Position numbers and translations under genes: made by a program | Shown: one piece after another, positions 15,741 to 22,764 of the stretch | Layout of the letters: the number at the start of each line of letters is the position of its first letter | Numbering within the stretch: the first letter of the stretch is position 1 | Notes under the pieces: generated by a model | What the model saw: the letters and a program-made list of their open reading frames with translations, nothing else | Databases searched by the model: none | Told to the model about the DNA's origin: nothing | Assembly: GCA_034440115.1 (NCBI GenBank) | Contig: JAWXBM010000125.1 | Coordinates: 1-24,579 of the forward strand | DNA: 24,579 bases | Source of the DNA: JAWXBM01 sp034440115 | Lineage (GTDB): Bacteria > Pseudomonadota > Gammaproteobacteria > Xanthomonadales > SZUA-36 | Reading direction: 5' to 3'

Positions 15741-16409
15741 TCATCGCAGCTTGATGGCCAGCGCAAAGCCGACCAGCAGTGCGCCGGCCAGCCACCAGGC
15801 TGCGTTGCGGGGTAAATATGACGAGCGGATATAGTCATCACTGATGCCATTGATGGCCCACAGGTTACCGCTTCCCTGGCCGACAACCAACTGCCCGCGC
15901 ATGCCTTTCTCCATATGTTGTGGCAAATCGCAGTGCAGCAAATAGGTTTGGTCATCTCCCGGAACAATAAACGTACCGGTTTTCTGCGCGCCGCCCACGG
16001 CCTCAATATGAAACATGCCAGCCGGATAAAGGTATTTTGGCAGACCGTGCACCATCCATTGGTGCCTGACTTCATCTTCGTTGATAAAGGTCAATTCGAT
16101 CCGGCTGCAGGGCTCAACGCGGATCTCTGGCTCGCTCATGCCAAAGATCATGCCCGGCTCGTCGCCGGCATAGGCCCGGCCGGCATGAACGGTGATCAGG
16201 TGGTCGCGACTGATGGCTTCGCAATCGCGCGGTAACTGGTCGCGATTTTCGTTCATCACCGCGCCATCCGCGTCCACTGTCATAGTGTGCTGCCCATGAT
16301 CCATGCCCTGGTGCGCGCTGTGATCGACCGCGGGCTGTTCCTGCGCCTGCACCTTCAGCACACCAAACAGCAACGCCACCAGCAACAATAACGGGCGACG
16401 TAAAATCAT
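15741..16409 (-). CDS. Membrane-anchored periplasmic cupredoxin (blue copper protein)
   Basis: 222 aa. A Sec signal (LLLLVALLFGVLKVQAQ) is followed by a His/Met-rich stretch at residues 29-43 (DHSAHQGMDHGQHTM) likely to bind copper, then a cupredoxin domain. Type 1 copper ligands are visible: H116 in VRHQWM and the C-terminal loop HCDLPQHMEKGM giving C160, H165 and M170 (C-x4-H-x4-M). A C-terminal helix (residues about 203-220) anchors it in the inner membrane. I chose the ATG at 16409, two bases after the oxidase stop and directly before the signal peptide, over upstream starts. Next to a multicopper oxidase it is the natural electron-transfer or copper-delivery partner; that role is inferred. 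Confidence 0.88.
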   Translation of the reverse strand: MILRRPLLLLVALLFGVLKVQAQEQPAVDHSAHQGMDHGQHTMTVDADGAVMNENRDQLPRDCEAISRDHLITVHAGRAYAGDEPGMIFGMSEPEIRVEPCSRIELTFINEDEVRHQWMVHGLPKYLYPAGMFHIEAVGGAQKTGTFIVPGDDQTYLLHCDLPQHMEKGMRGQLVVGQGSGNLWAINGISDDYIRSSYLPRNAAWWLAGALLVGFALAIKLR

Positions 16410-16411
16410 CT

Positions 16412-18109
16412 TCAGCGAATAAGCCAGCGAACAAAAACACGCAACAACAACGCTGCCAATATGCCCAGCGCCAGGGCCAGGCCAAGCAGGCGCCACAACA
16501 GCCATCGATCCTCGCCGGCATCGTCCAGCAGACCGGGCAGGTAACTGCGCCACACCGGTACTTCCTTGCGGTAGTAAGCAGCGGTGAAAAAAGCATCCCA
16601 GGGTATGCCCTGGATTTTCGGCCAGCCGTTGTCGTTCATGTATTCGCGATACACGATGGCGCTTTTATTGCCGCCGTGGCCAATACCATCGGTAGTGGTG
16701 CCCTGGTACTGATGGTCGTGAAACATCCAGATACCGGGGCCGTAGGCGTGCAGGCCGTCGTTAATGAGGTCGAGATCCAGGTCCACCCGTTCGGCCGTCG
16801 CAATCCACTTTACGTCTTCAGGTGCGCGTACCGCTTCTGGCAGCTCTACACCATCTTTATGCGTTACCGTGAACTTGTGGCCGTGGGTATGTAGCGCCAG
16901 CCCTTTCACGCCGCCGTTCACCACCCGTAGCTTGATGTGGTCGCCCTCATCGCCCACCACCAGCGATTCGCGGAAAGCATAGGGGAAAGAACGGCCATTG
17001 ATGGTGAAGTAATCCTGAGTGGCATCGGTGATGTCGTAATCGCGGGTCATGGATTTCGTAATAACACGCGGATCGTTGCTGATGCGGATGCGCTCACCCA
17101 GTTGCTTGTCGAGGTCGAGGTAATGCAGGTCGTACTCGCTGGTGTATTCCTCGCGTGAGGTGACGGAGCGAACCCTGACATGCCCGGCACCTACGTTCAG
17201 GGTTTGCAGCCAGTTGTTGGGCCGGTTCTCCTCGATGATGAACAAGCCCTGCAAGCCCATTTGTACATGCACGTGGGCCTCTACGTGACAGTGGTAAAAC
17301 ATGGTGCCCGCCTGCCGCGGCTGCAGTTCATAAGTGCGGGCAGAGCCGGGCAAAACCGGAATTTCACTGACCATTGGCACGCCGTCATTGCCTTCGCCGG
17401 TGACATCCACAAAAGGATGATCGGCACCGTGCAGGTGAATGGTGTGCGGCATGTAGTGGCTGTTTTCCAGCGTGATGCGCACCACATCACCCTGCTCGAT
17501 GCGGATGGCAGGTGAGGGCAGCCGAATCTCCGGCCGCGCTTGTTGTGATTCAAAATTTTCCACTGCCATGCCAGTGAGCTTGGGTGCGAACACCCACAGC
17601 CCGGGTTCGATGCCCGGCGCGATGGCATAGCGTGTGACTGGTGTATCAGCGATGGGTGAGCCACCATTCAGCTCGGCTACTTCCAGGCGGATGTGAATCT
17701 CGTCCGGGTCACCGTCGCCATCCAGATCGCGGCCGATTTCCACCGCATCGGCGGTCAGGCCGCTGCGCATCAGGGTGTCGGCAGACACATTATTGGTACC
17801 CTTTACCGAGGCGGCCACCAGCCAGGGGTTATCGGCCACGCAAGGATCGGAAGCCTCTATTTCAACGCCTTCGATTTCGTGTGCGGCGCGCCAGTCTTCC
17901 GGGTCTTCCGGGCAGAACACTTCCGGTGGCTCGGTGGCCCGGTGCATTTCATGAATTGCCGAGGCGGGCATCGAAGCGGGTAGGGGCCGATCAGCCGGCG
18001 CTCCGAACCAACTGGTTTGCAGCCGTTTGATGGCTTGCGGATACCATTGTGGTGGATAGCTCAGCAGCGCCAAAACGATGGCAAAAATCCACAGCCAGCG
18101 ACGTTTCAT
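16412..18109 (-). CDS. Two-domain multicopper oxidase with N- and C-terminal membrane segments
   Basis: A 565-aa periplasmic copper oxidase: substrate electrons enter a type 1 copper and pass to a trinuclear cluster that reduces oxygen to water. The first cupredoxin domain has HTIHLHG (residues 222-228) and HCHVEAHVHVQM (273-284), a complete HCH-x3-H-x4-M type 1 motif. The second has HTHGH (407-411) and HDH (464-466), trinuclear ligands but no Cys. This matches type C two-domain oxidases, which are active as trimers. An N-terminal helix (about 4-20) and a C-terminal helix (about 536-561) bracket the protein. A DLDGDGDPDEI calcium-loop-like motif lies near 128-138. The ATG at 18109 overlaps the upstream stop as ATGA. 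Physiological substrate unknown (Cu(I), metal or organic). Confidence 0.92.
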   Translation of the reverse strand: MKRRWLWIFAIVLALLSYPPQWYPQAIKRLQTSWFGAPADRPLPASMPASAIHEMHRATEPPEVFCPEDPEDWRAAHEIEGVEIEASDPCVADNPWLVAASVKGTNNVSADTLMRSGLTADAVEIGRDLDGDGDPDEIHIRLEVAELNGGSPIADTPVTRYAIAPGIEPGLWVFAPKLTGMAVENFESQQARPEIRLPSPAIRIEQGDVVRITLENSHYMPHTIHLHGADHPFVDVTGEGNDGVPMVSEIPVLPGSARTYELQPRQAGTMFYHCHVEAHVHVQMGLQGLFIIEENRPNNWLQTLNVGAGHVRVRSVTSREEYTSEYDLHYLDLDKQLGERIRISNDPRVITKSMTRDYDITDATQDYFTINGRSFPYAFRESLVVGDEGDHIKLRVVNGGVKGLALHTHGHKFTVTHKDGVELPEAVRAPEDVKWIATAERVDLDLDLINDGLHAYGPGIWMFHDHQYQGTTTDGIGHGGNKSAIVYREYMNDNGWPKIQGIPWDAFFTAAYYRKEVPVWRSYLPGLLDDAGEDRWLLWRLLGLALALGILAALLLRVFVRWLIR

Positions 18110-18699
18110 GATGACTCTCTCTGCGTGCGTTTGATCCCGGCCTGTCGTCGCCAACCGTACACTGCCAGCAAGCCCATGATGGCCAATGCCAGTAGTGCTG
18201 CCTGGTAACGCGGGCGGCCTACTTCAAAAGGAAATACCGAGCGATAGATTTTCTCGCTGCTGGGATGGCCAGCCGTAACGATACCGATGTACTCGCCTGG
18301 TTCGGTAAATTCATATTCTGTTTGCAACGAGGCATCGCCTTCTATCGACGGCGCTTTATAGAACAGGGTTAAAGGCCGCAGATCGGCCAGCTTGGCCACG
18401 TCTTCCCAAACCGCAAAACGTCCCTGGTCGGTGGCATTACGGATGATGCGGAAGTCCACCGGCACCTCTTTCAGGCTGGGGTGCAAATAGTCCAGCACGA
18501 ACAACGTCAGGCCGGTTTCCGGCAAATCCTCACAGAACTCAGTATTTCCGCCGGTATCGGGTTGGTAGGCGGTGAAGCGGGCGCTGTAGAAATCAATGTG
18601 CATGGTGCAGCGTTCGCCTTCCATCACTACGCCGCCGCCGGCCAATAGCAGCGGGGAAAATAAACAGAGCAGTGTTGCCAGCAAACCTATAAAACGCAT
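18106..18699 (-). CDS. Membrane-anchored periplasmic protein of unknown function in the copper operon
   Basis: 197 aa, family not recognised. It has a Sec signal (about 1-20, ending SPLLLA), a predicted periplasmic domain with two Cys (C31 and C56) that may form a disulfide, a beta-rich pattern ending in TEYEFTEPGEYIGIVTAG, and one C-terminal helix (about 165-182) followed by a basic tail. The strand-rich sequence and the GEYIGIVT-type edge strand suggest an immunoglobulin-like or cupredoxin-like sandwich without copper ligands. It starts four bases after the APC permease stop and overlaps the oxidase start by 4 bp, so it is probably translated together with the oxidase and may act as its partner or assembly factor. 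Confidence 0.8.
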   Translation of the reverse strand: MRFIGLLATLLCLFSPLLLAGGGVVMEGERCTMHIDFYSARFTAYQPDTGGNTEFCEDLPETGLTLFVLDYLHPSLKEVPVDFRIIRNATDQGRFAVWEDVAKLADLRPLTLFYKAPSIEGDASLQTEYEFTEPGEYIGIVTAGHPSSEKIYRSVFPFEVGRPRYQAALLALAIMGLLAVYGWRRQAGIKRTQRESS

Positions 18700-18703
18700 G
18701 ATG

Positions 18704-20038
18704 TCAGCTATTCTTCCTCTGCCAGGCCTGAATAGCCAGGTAAATCGGAATGGAAACCATGGTCATGATGGCGGCACTGAGCGCGCTTTGTGGCGTAGCA
18801 GCGGCCATGATGACGGCAATCAGAATCCAACCCAGCAGGCACACGATGGTGGTCCAGGGATGGCCCCAGGCGCGGTGCGGCCGATCCAGATCGGGTTCCC
18901 GGCGGCGCAATACCAACACGCCGATCAACAAGGCGCTGTAGAGTACGACGAAAAACAAGGAACACAGGTTCAAAAGGAATTCAAAACCTCCCGCCATGAT
19001 CAAGCCGGCAGTGGCAGCCCAGGTTAGAAACACCGCAAACATGGGATTGCCGTGGCGGCCCACGGTAGCGGCACGGCGGGTGCTGAAGCCATCTTCCGCC
19101 ATCGTATACAAAATGCGTGGCGCAGACATGTAGTTGATGTTCTGGTGTGCCAGCAGGAAAAGCACGGCCGCAACAATTACAAAAGTACCGCTGCCAGCAC
19201 CCCAGGTCAGGTCCAGTGCGCCGGACAAGGCCAGCTCGTGCCCGGCCAGCGAGGCCAGCGGAACACTTATGGCCAATGCGGTGTTGAGGAACACGTATAG
19301 CACCAGCACCAGCAGAACACCGCGAATGCATGCTTGTGCCAGCACCTTGCCGCCACCGCGGATTTCGCCGCCGAAATAAGCCGGAATCAGCCAGCCATCG
19401 TAAGTGAAAACCACTGCGGCAATCACCAGACCGATTTGTTTCAGGCCGGGCTCGGCGATCACGCCACTGGCCGTAGCCGGGTCGGCTGGGCCGGCCAGTA
19501 GCAACGCCAAAGCCAGGCTGATGATGATCAGGCCCATGCCCGTTGCGGCGATTTGCTGCACACGTGAGGCCAAAACCACGCCGCGCAGTTGCAAAGCTGC
19601 AAACACGCTGGTGATGCTGAGTGCCAGTGGGACTTTCCAGCCGATCAAGCTGGGAAACAACAAGGCCAGGTACTCGGCCAGTACAATGGATTTAAGTGCA
19701 ATGGTTGCAGGGTAGCTGAGCCAGTCCACCCAGCCCATCAGGAAGCCATAGTAAGGCCCCAGCGAACGTCGAAGCAGTGCGTAATAGCCACCCGAGCGGG
19801 GCGTTACGCTGACCAGTTCAGTTACAACCGCGGTACTGAGCAGGGCGAACAGGCCCACCAGCAACCACAGCACGACGTAATAAAAAGGATCTGGAATGAC
19901 GGCCACGATCTCACCGGGATTGCGCATGATGCCAAGGCCGATCATGGTGCCCACGCCGGCAGCGATGGCGAACCCACCACCGAGGACACGCTTCAGGCCA
20001 GTGCCCTGCTCTATGCTTTCTGCCAGTTCAGCAGCCAT
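18704..20038 (-). CDS. APC-superfamily amino acid permease
   Basis: 444 aa, about 12 predicted helices. The first helix carries the GVGTMIGLGIMRNPGEI form of the APC substrate-binding signature. Later blocks VTPRSGGYYALLRRSLGPYYGFLMGW and AVVFTYDGWLIPAYFGGEIRGGGKVL match LAT/YfnA-like amino acid permeases. The ATG at 20038 is preferred because GGGAAA lies just upstream; the frame also extends to a TTG at 20059 with no ribosome site. It lies 27 bp after the M48 gene stop and four bases before the unknown anchored protein, placing an amino acid carrier inside an otherwise envelope and copper-related operon. Substrate unknown. Confidence 0.9.
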   Translation of the reverse strand: MAAELAESIEQGTGLKRVLGGGFAIAAGVGTMIGLGIMRNPGEIVAVIPDPFYYVVLWLLVGLFALLSTAVVTELVSVTPRSGGYYALLRRSLGPYYGFLMGWVDWLSYPATIALKSIVLAEYLALLFPSLIGWKVPLALSITSVFAALQLRGVVLASRVQQIAATGMGLIIISLALALLLAGPADPATASGVIAEPGLKQIGLVIAAVVFTYDGWLIPAYFGGEIRGGGKVLAQACIRGVLLVLVLYVFLNTALAISVPLASLAGHELALSGALDLTWGAGSGTFVIVAAVLFLLAHQNINYMSAPRILYTMAEDGFSTRRAATVGRHGNPMFAVFLTWAATAGLIMAGGFEFLLNLCSLFFVVLYSALLIGVLVLRRREPDLDRPHRAWGHPWTTIVCLLGWILIAVIMAAATPQSALSAAIMTMVSIPIYLAIQAWQRKNS

Positions 20039-20065
20039 CGCTTTCCCGCCTGCAGTCAAATTCTG

Positions 20066-20899
20066 TTACCGAACATTGTTGACCATCTGCACCGACCGCT
20101 TTGGTGGTGATTCGGCGGCCAGGTAGTAGGGTTCCATCTTGGGTGCCAGGCCAGCCAGGGTCTTCTCGCGATTGGCCGGATTGGGATGCGTGCTGAGAAA
20201 CTGCGGTGGTTTGCCGCCCGGCAATTTGTTCATCTTGCGCCACAGGGTGACTGCGGCATCCGGGTCGTAACCGGCTTTGGCAGCCAATTCAATACCGATT
20301 TGGTCTGCTTCGGTTTCAGCGGTGCGGCTGTTAGGCAGTGTCACCGCCAAAGCAGCGGCTCCAGCGGCTCCTGCCATCGCAGCACCTTTGTTGTCAGCCG
20401 CCACCCCAACCGCCAGTACACCGATACTGCTGGCCATGGCTATCGACATTTTTTCCGCCGTGTGATTGGCCAGGGCGTGGGCAATTTCATGGCCCATCAC
20501 CTGGGCAATCTCGTCATCGGTGGGTTTGAGCTGTTCAATCAGGCCGGTGTAAATGGCCATACGTCCACCTGCCATGCACCAGGCGTTAACCGTTTCCGGA
20601 TCATCGATAACAGCCACACTCCATTTCCAGTCGGCCGAGTCGGGCCGAGTGATCACCGCCTGCGCTACCAGACGCTGGGTGATGGTGTTGATGCGCTGGA
20701 TCAACGCCCGGTCGGTGGACATCTTGCCGTCTTTCTTGAAGTTGCCCATTTCCTGGGTGTAGGCCTGGGCAGATGAACTGATGGCGGTATCTTCGGAAAC
20801 CAGCATCAGTTGCCGCCGGCCGGTCGGGCTGGTGGCGCAGGCGCTCAACAGGCTGGTACATAAAAGGACGATGTGCAGGCGGGATATGGCTTTGGACAT
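20066..20899 (-). CDS. M48-family zinc metalloprotease lipoprotein (LoiP/YggG-like)
   Basis: 277 aa. A lipoprotein signal ends in LLSAC with the lipidated Cys at residue 21, so the enzyme is anchored in the envelope facing the periplasm. The zinc motif HEIAH gives H137, E138 and H141, and the downstream ETEADQIG segment supplies the third ligand. The preceding VNAWCMAGGRMAIYTGLI block is a family hallmark. The lipobox, single M48 domain and length fit the LoiP/YcaL group, which degrades damaged envelope proteins. The ATG at 20899 has GGAG seven bases upstream, so it is preferred to the ATG at 20917. It is the first gene of the minus-strand operon. No strong promoter could be defined in the 150 bp before it. 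Confidence 0.92.
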   Translation of the reverse strand: MSKAISRLHIVLLCTSLLSACATSPTGRRQLMLVSEDTAISSSAQAYTQEMGNFKKDGKMSTDRALIQRINTITQRLVAQAVITRPDSADWKWSVAVIDDPETVNAWCMAGGRMAIYTGLIEQLKPTDDEIAQVMGHEIAHALANHTAEKMSIAMASSIGVLAVGVAADNKGAAMAGAAGAAALAVTLPNSRTAETEADQIGIELAAKAGYDPDAAVTLWRKMNKLPGGKPPQFLSTHPNPANREKTLAGLAPKMEPYYLAAESPPKRSVQMVNNVR

Positions 20900-21027
20900 G
20901 GCTGGACTCCACGGCATGGGTCAGGAGCCGGTTGCAGCTTGCCGGCAGGTCACATCACTCTCGCACCGTGGCCCGTGAAATGCAATGCAGCGGTTTTTCC
21001 GGGTGCGACTCCGCAAGCCCAAACCGT

Positions 21028-21033
21028 TATAAT
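21028..21033 (+). promoter_or_regulatory. -10 box of the leucine dehydrogenase gene
   Basis: A perfect TATAAT 20 bp before the GTG at 21054, with no convincing -35. Transcription would begin near 21040, just before GGAG at 21043-21046, giving a very short leader that still holds the ribosome site. The rest of the gap to the divergent M48 gene (20900-21027) shows nothing definite. Confidence 0.55.
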
Positions 21034-21053
21034 TTGCGCCCTGGAGTCCCAAA

Positions 21054-22121
21054 GTGCACTGCACCATGAAACTATTTGACCACCCCGATTTCGACCAACA
21101 TGAATCGGTGCATTTCTTCGCCGATCCGGCTACCGGCCTTAAGTTGATTATAGCCGTACATTCCACCGCCTTAGGGCCGGCTGGAGGTGGCTGCCGTCGT
21201 TGGGTGTATGCCAATGAAGCCGATGCGATCACGGATGTATTGCGCCTCTCGCGTGGCATGACTTACAAGTGCGCAGTGGCGGGCTTGAACTATGGTGGCG
21301 GCAAGGCGGTGATAATGGCCAGCGAAGCGGCACCCAAAACGCCCGAATTGCTGGCTGCACTCGGACGCGCCATCGATTCACTAGGTGGAGCCTATGTCAC
21401 CGCTGAAGACGTGGGCATGACAGAAAACGACATGCGCATGGTGCAACAGGAAACCGCCTATGTTTCGGGCCTGCCGCAGGACAGCGGACGTGCTGGCGGT
21501 GATCCTGGCCCGTGGACGGCATTGGGTGTTTATCTGGGCCTGAAAGCCACCGCGCAGCACAAGCTCGGTACCGACACCTTGAAAGGCGTGCGCGTGGCCG
21601 TGCAAGGGGTGGGCAGTGTGGGCGGCGGCCTGTGCCATTACCTGGCCAAAGAGGGCGCAGAAATATTCGTTGCCGACGTGAACCAGGCTAACCTTGATAT
21701 TGTCAGACGCGATGTGCCCGTCACTGTGCTGTCCCCGGATGACCTTATTGCCGCCGATGTGGATGTGCTAGCACCCTGCGCTTTGGGCAAAATCCTCAAT
21801 GCCCGTAGTATTCCCACTATACGTGCGAAGGTTGTAGCGGGTGCCGCCAACAATCAACTGGAAGTCGACGCCGATGGGCAGGCCCTGGCCGATCGCGGCA
21901 TCCTCTATGCCCCTGATTACGTGATCAACGGTGGCGGTATCACCAGTTGTTGCTTTGAATACTTCGGCGCTGAATCCGACCAGGAAACCCGTGAAAGCAT
22001 CGAGCAGATCCCACAGCGTTTGCTGGATATCTACAAGGAAGCGGCCGAAACCAGCCAACCCACCAATGCGGTTGCTGATGCATTGGCCCGGCGGATTGTT
22101 GCTGCTGGGAAGGTTAGCTAG
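21054..22121 (+). CDS. Leucine dehydrogenase-type Glu/Leu/Phe/Val dehydrogenase
   Basis: NAD-dependent oxidative deamination of branched-chain amino acids to 2-oxo acids and ammonia, in the cytoplasm. The 355-aa protein has the N-terminal catalytic domain with GPAGGGCR (residues 41-48), GMTYKCAVAGLNYGGGKAVI (K72 and K84, the latter matching the catalytic Lys of leucine dehydrogenase), and AEDVGMT. A Rossmann domain follows with VQGVGSVG at 183-190 and the AGAANNQL block. The GTG at 21054 is seven bases after GGAG, so I prefer it. The ATG at 21066 starts where homologues usually do and is the alternative, losing four residues. Leu versus Phe or Val preference cannot be read from sequence alone. 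Confidence 0.92.
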   Translation: MHCTMKLFDHPDFDQHESVHFFADPATGLKLIIAVHSTALGPAGGGCRRWVYANEADAITDVLRLSRGMTYKCAVAGLNYGGGKAVIMASEAAPKTPELLAALGRAIDSLGGAYVTAEDVGMTENDMRMVQQETAYVSGLPQDSGRAGGDPGPWTALGVYLGLKATAQHKLGTDTLKGVRVAVQGVGSVGGGLCHYLAKEGAEIFVADVNQANLDIVRRDVPVTVLSPDDLIAADVDVLAPCALGKILNARSIPTIRAKVVAGAANNQLEVDADGQALADRGILYAPDYVINGGGITSCCFEYFGAESDQETRESIEQIPQRLLDIYKEAAETSQPTNAVADALARRIVAAGKVS

Positions 22122-22137
22122 CGTTCGAAATTCTGGC

Positions 22138-22168
22138 GTTAACTATAGCTATTAACAGGTGCTATACT
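22138..22168 (+). promoter_or_regulatory. Toxin-antitoxin promoter with overlapping inverted repeat
   Basis: -35 TTAACT (22139-22144), 18-bp spacer, -10 TATACT (22163-22168). Arms GTTAA and TTAAC at 22138-22142 and 22152-22156 flank a 9-bp centre and overlap the -35 and spacer. This is the placement expected for an operator bound by the antitoxin or toxin-antitoxin complex. Confidence 0.55.
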
Positions 22169-22198
22169 CGGGTCTGTTCACGCAAACCAGAGCGGCTC

Positions 22199-22471
22199 AT
22201 GTCAACCAAATTTTCAGAAGATGTTGTTCCTCTGGCCGATTTGAAAGTTAACCCTGGGAAAATCGTGGCTCAAACCAATGCAACCAAACGCCCGATCTTA
22301 GTGACCAGTCGTGGCCGCGGCGTTGCCGTAGTACAGGGGCTTGAAGAGTATGAAATTCGGGAAGAAAAGCTGCAGTTCATGCAGGCGATGGCGAAAGGAT
22401 TGCTGGAAGTTAAAGAAGGAAAACTTACTGATCTAGAGGATGTAAAAAGGATGCTGGGCCTTGAGAAATGA
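22199..22471 (+). CDS. Antitoxin of the Phd/YefM type
   Basis: 90 aa, a normal length. The N-terminal half (VVPLADLKVNPGKIVAQTNA, then RPILVTSRGRGVAVVQGLEEYE) has the Phd/YefM pattern: a short DNA-binding fold in which a helix precedes the P-I-L-V-T strand and G-x-G-V-A-V-V hairpin. The C-terminal half (KLQFMQAMAKGLLEVKEGKL) is the helical toxin-neutralising tail. The gene overlaps the toxin start by 4 bp. It is expected to neutralise the toxin and repress the shared promoter. Confidence 0.88.
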   Translation: MSTKFSEDVVPLADLKVNPGKIVAQTNATKRPILVTSRGRGVAVVQGLEEYEIREEKLQFMQAMAKGLLEVKEGKLTDLEDVKRMLGLEK

Positions 22472-22755
22472 AGGTCAAGTTTACCGATTCGGCCATTGAA
22501 GACATCCAAGATATTCTCAGCTGGTATACGTCACAACTGGCCCCAGACATTGGGCAACAGTTGGTTACCGAAATTATCGAACGAGCACAAACACTTGCCG
22601 ATCATCCGAACATTGGCAGAGTCGTGCCCGAGTATGCCAATCCCAACATTCGTGAACTGATTCACCCACCTTTGCGGGTGATTTACGAAAAAGACAAGTC
22701 ATTGATTGCCATCGTTCGGGTTTGGCGCAGTGAAAGAATGCTGCAACTACCTTAG
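22468..22755 (+). CDS. RelE/ParE-superfamily toxin
   Basis: 95 aa. Two N-terminal helices (SAIEDIQDILSWYTSQL) and a beta-sheet end with IRELIHPPLRVIYEKDKSLIAIVRVWRSERML, a pattern typical of ParE-like members, with conserved R and Y in the RVIY strand and the VWRSER end. RelE-type toxins cut ribosome-bound mRNA and ParE-type toxins inhibit gyrase; the VWRSER ending favours ParE, but this is not decisive. It overlaps the antitoxin by ATGA, and the MFS gene begins nine bases later. Confidence 0.9.
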   Translation: MKVKFTDSAIEDIQDILSWYTSQLAPDIGQQLVTEIIERAQTLADHPNIGRVVPEYANPNIRELIHPPLRVIYEKDKSLIAIVRVWRSERMLQLP

Positions 22756-22764
22756 ATCAGCGTT

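Noticed and set aside
20186..20776. 196-codon plus-strand frame opposite the M48 protease
   Set aside because: Shadow of a gene with intact HEIAH and lipobox motifs on the other strand.
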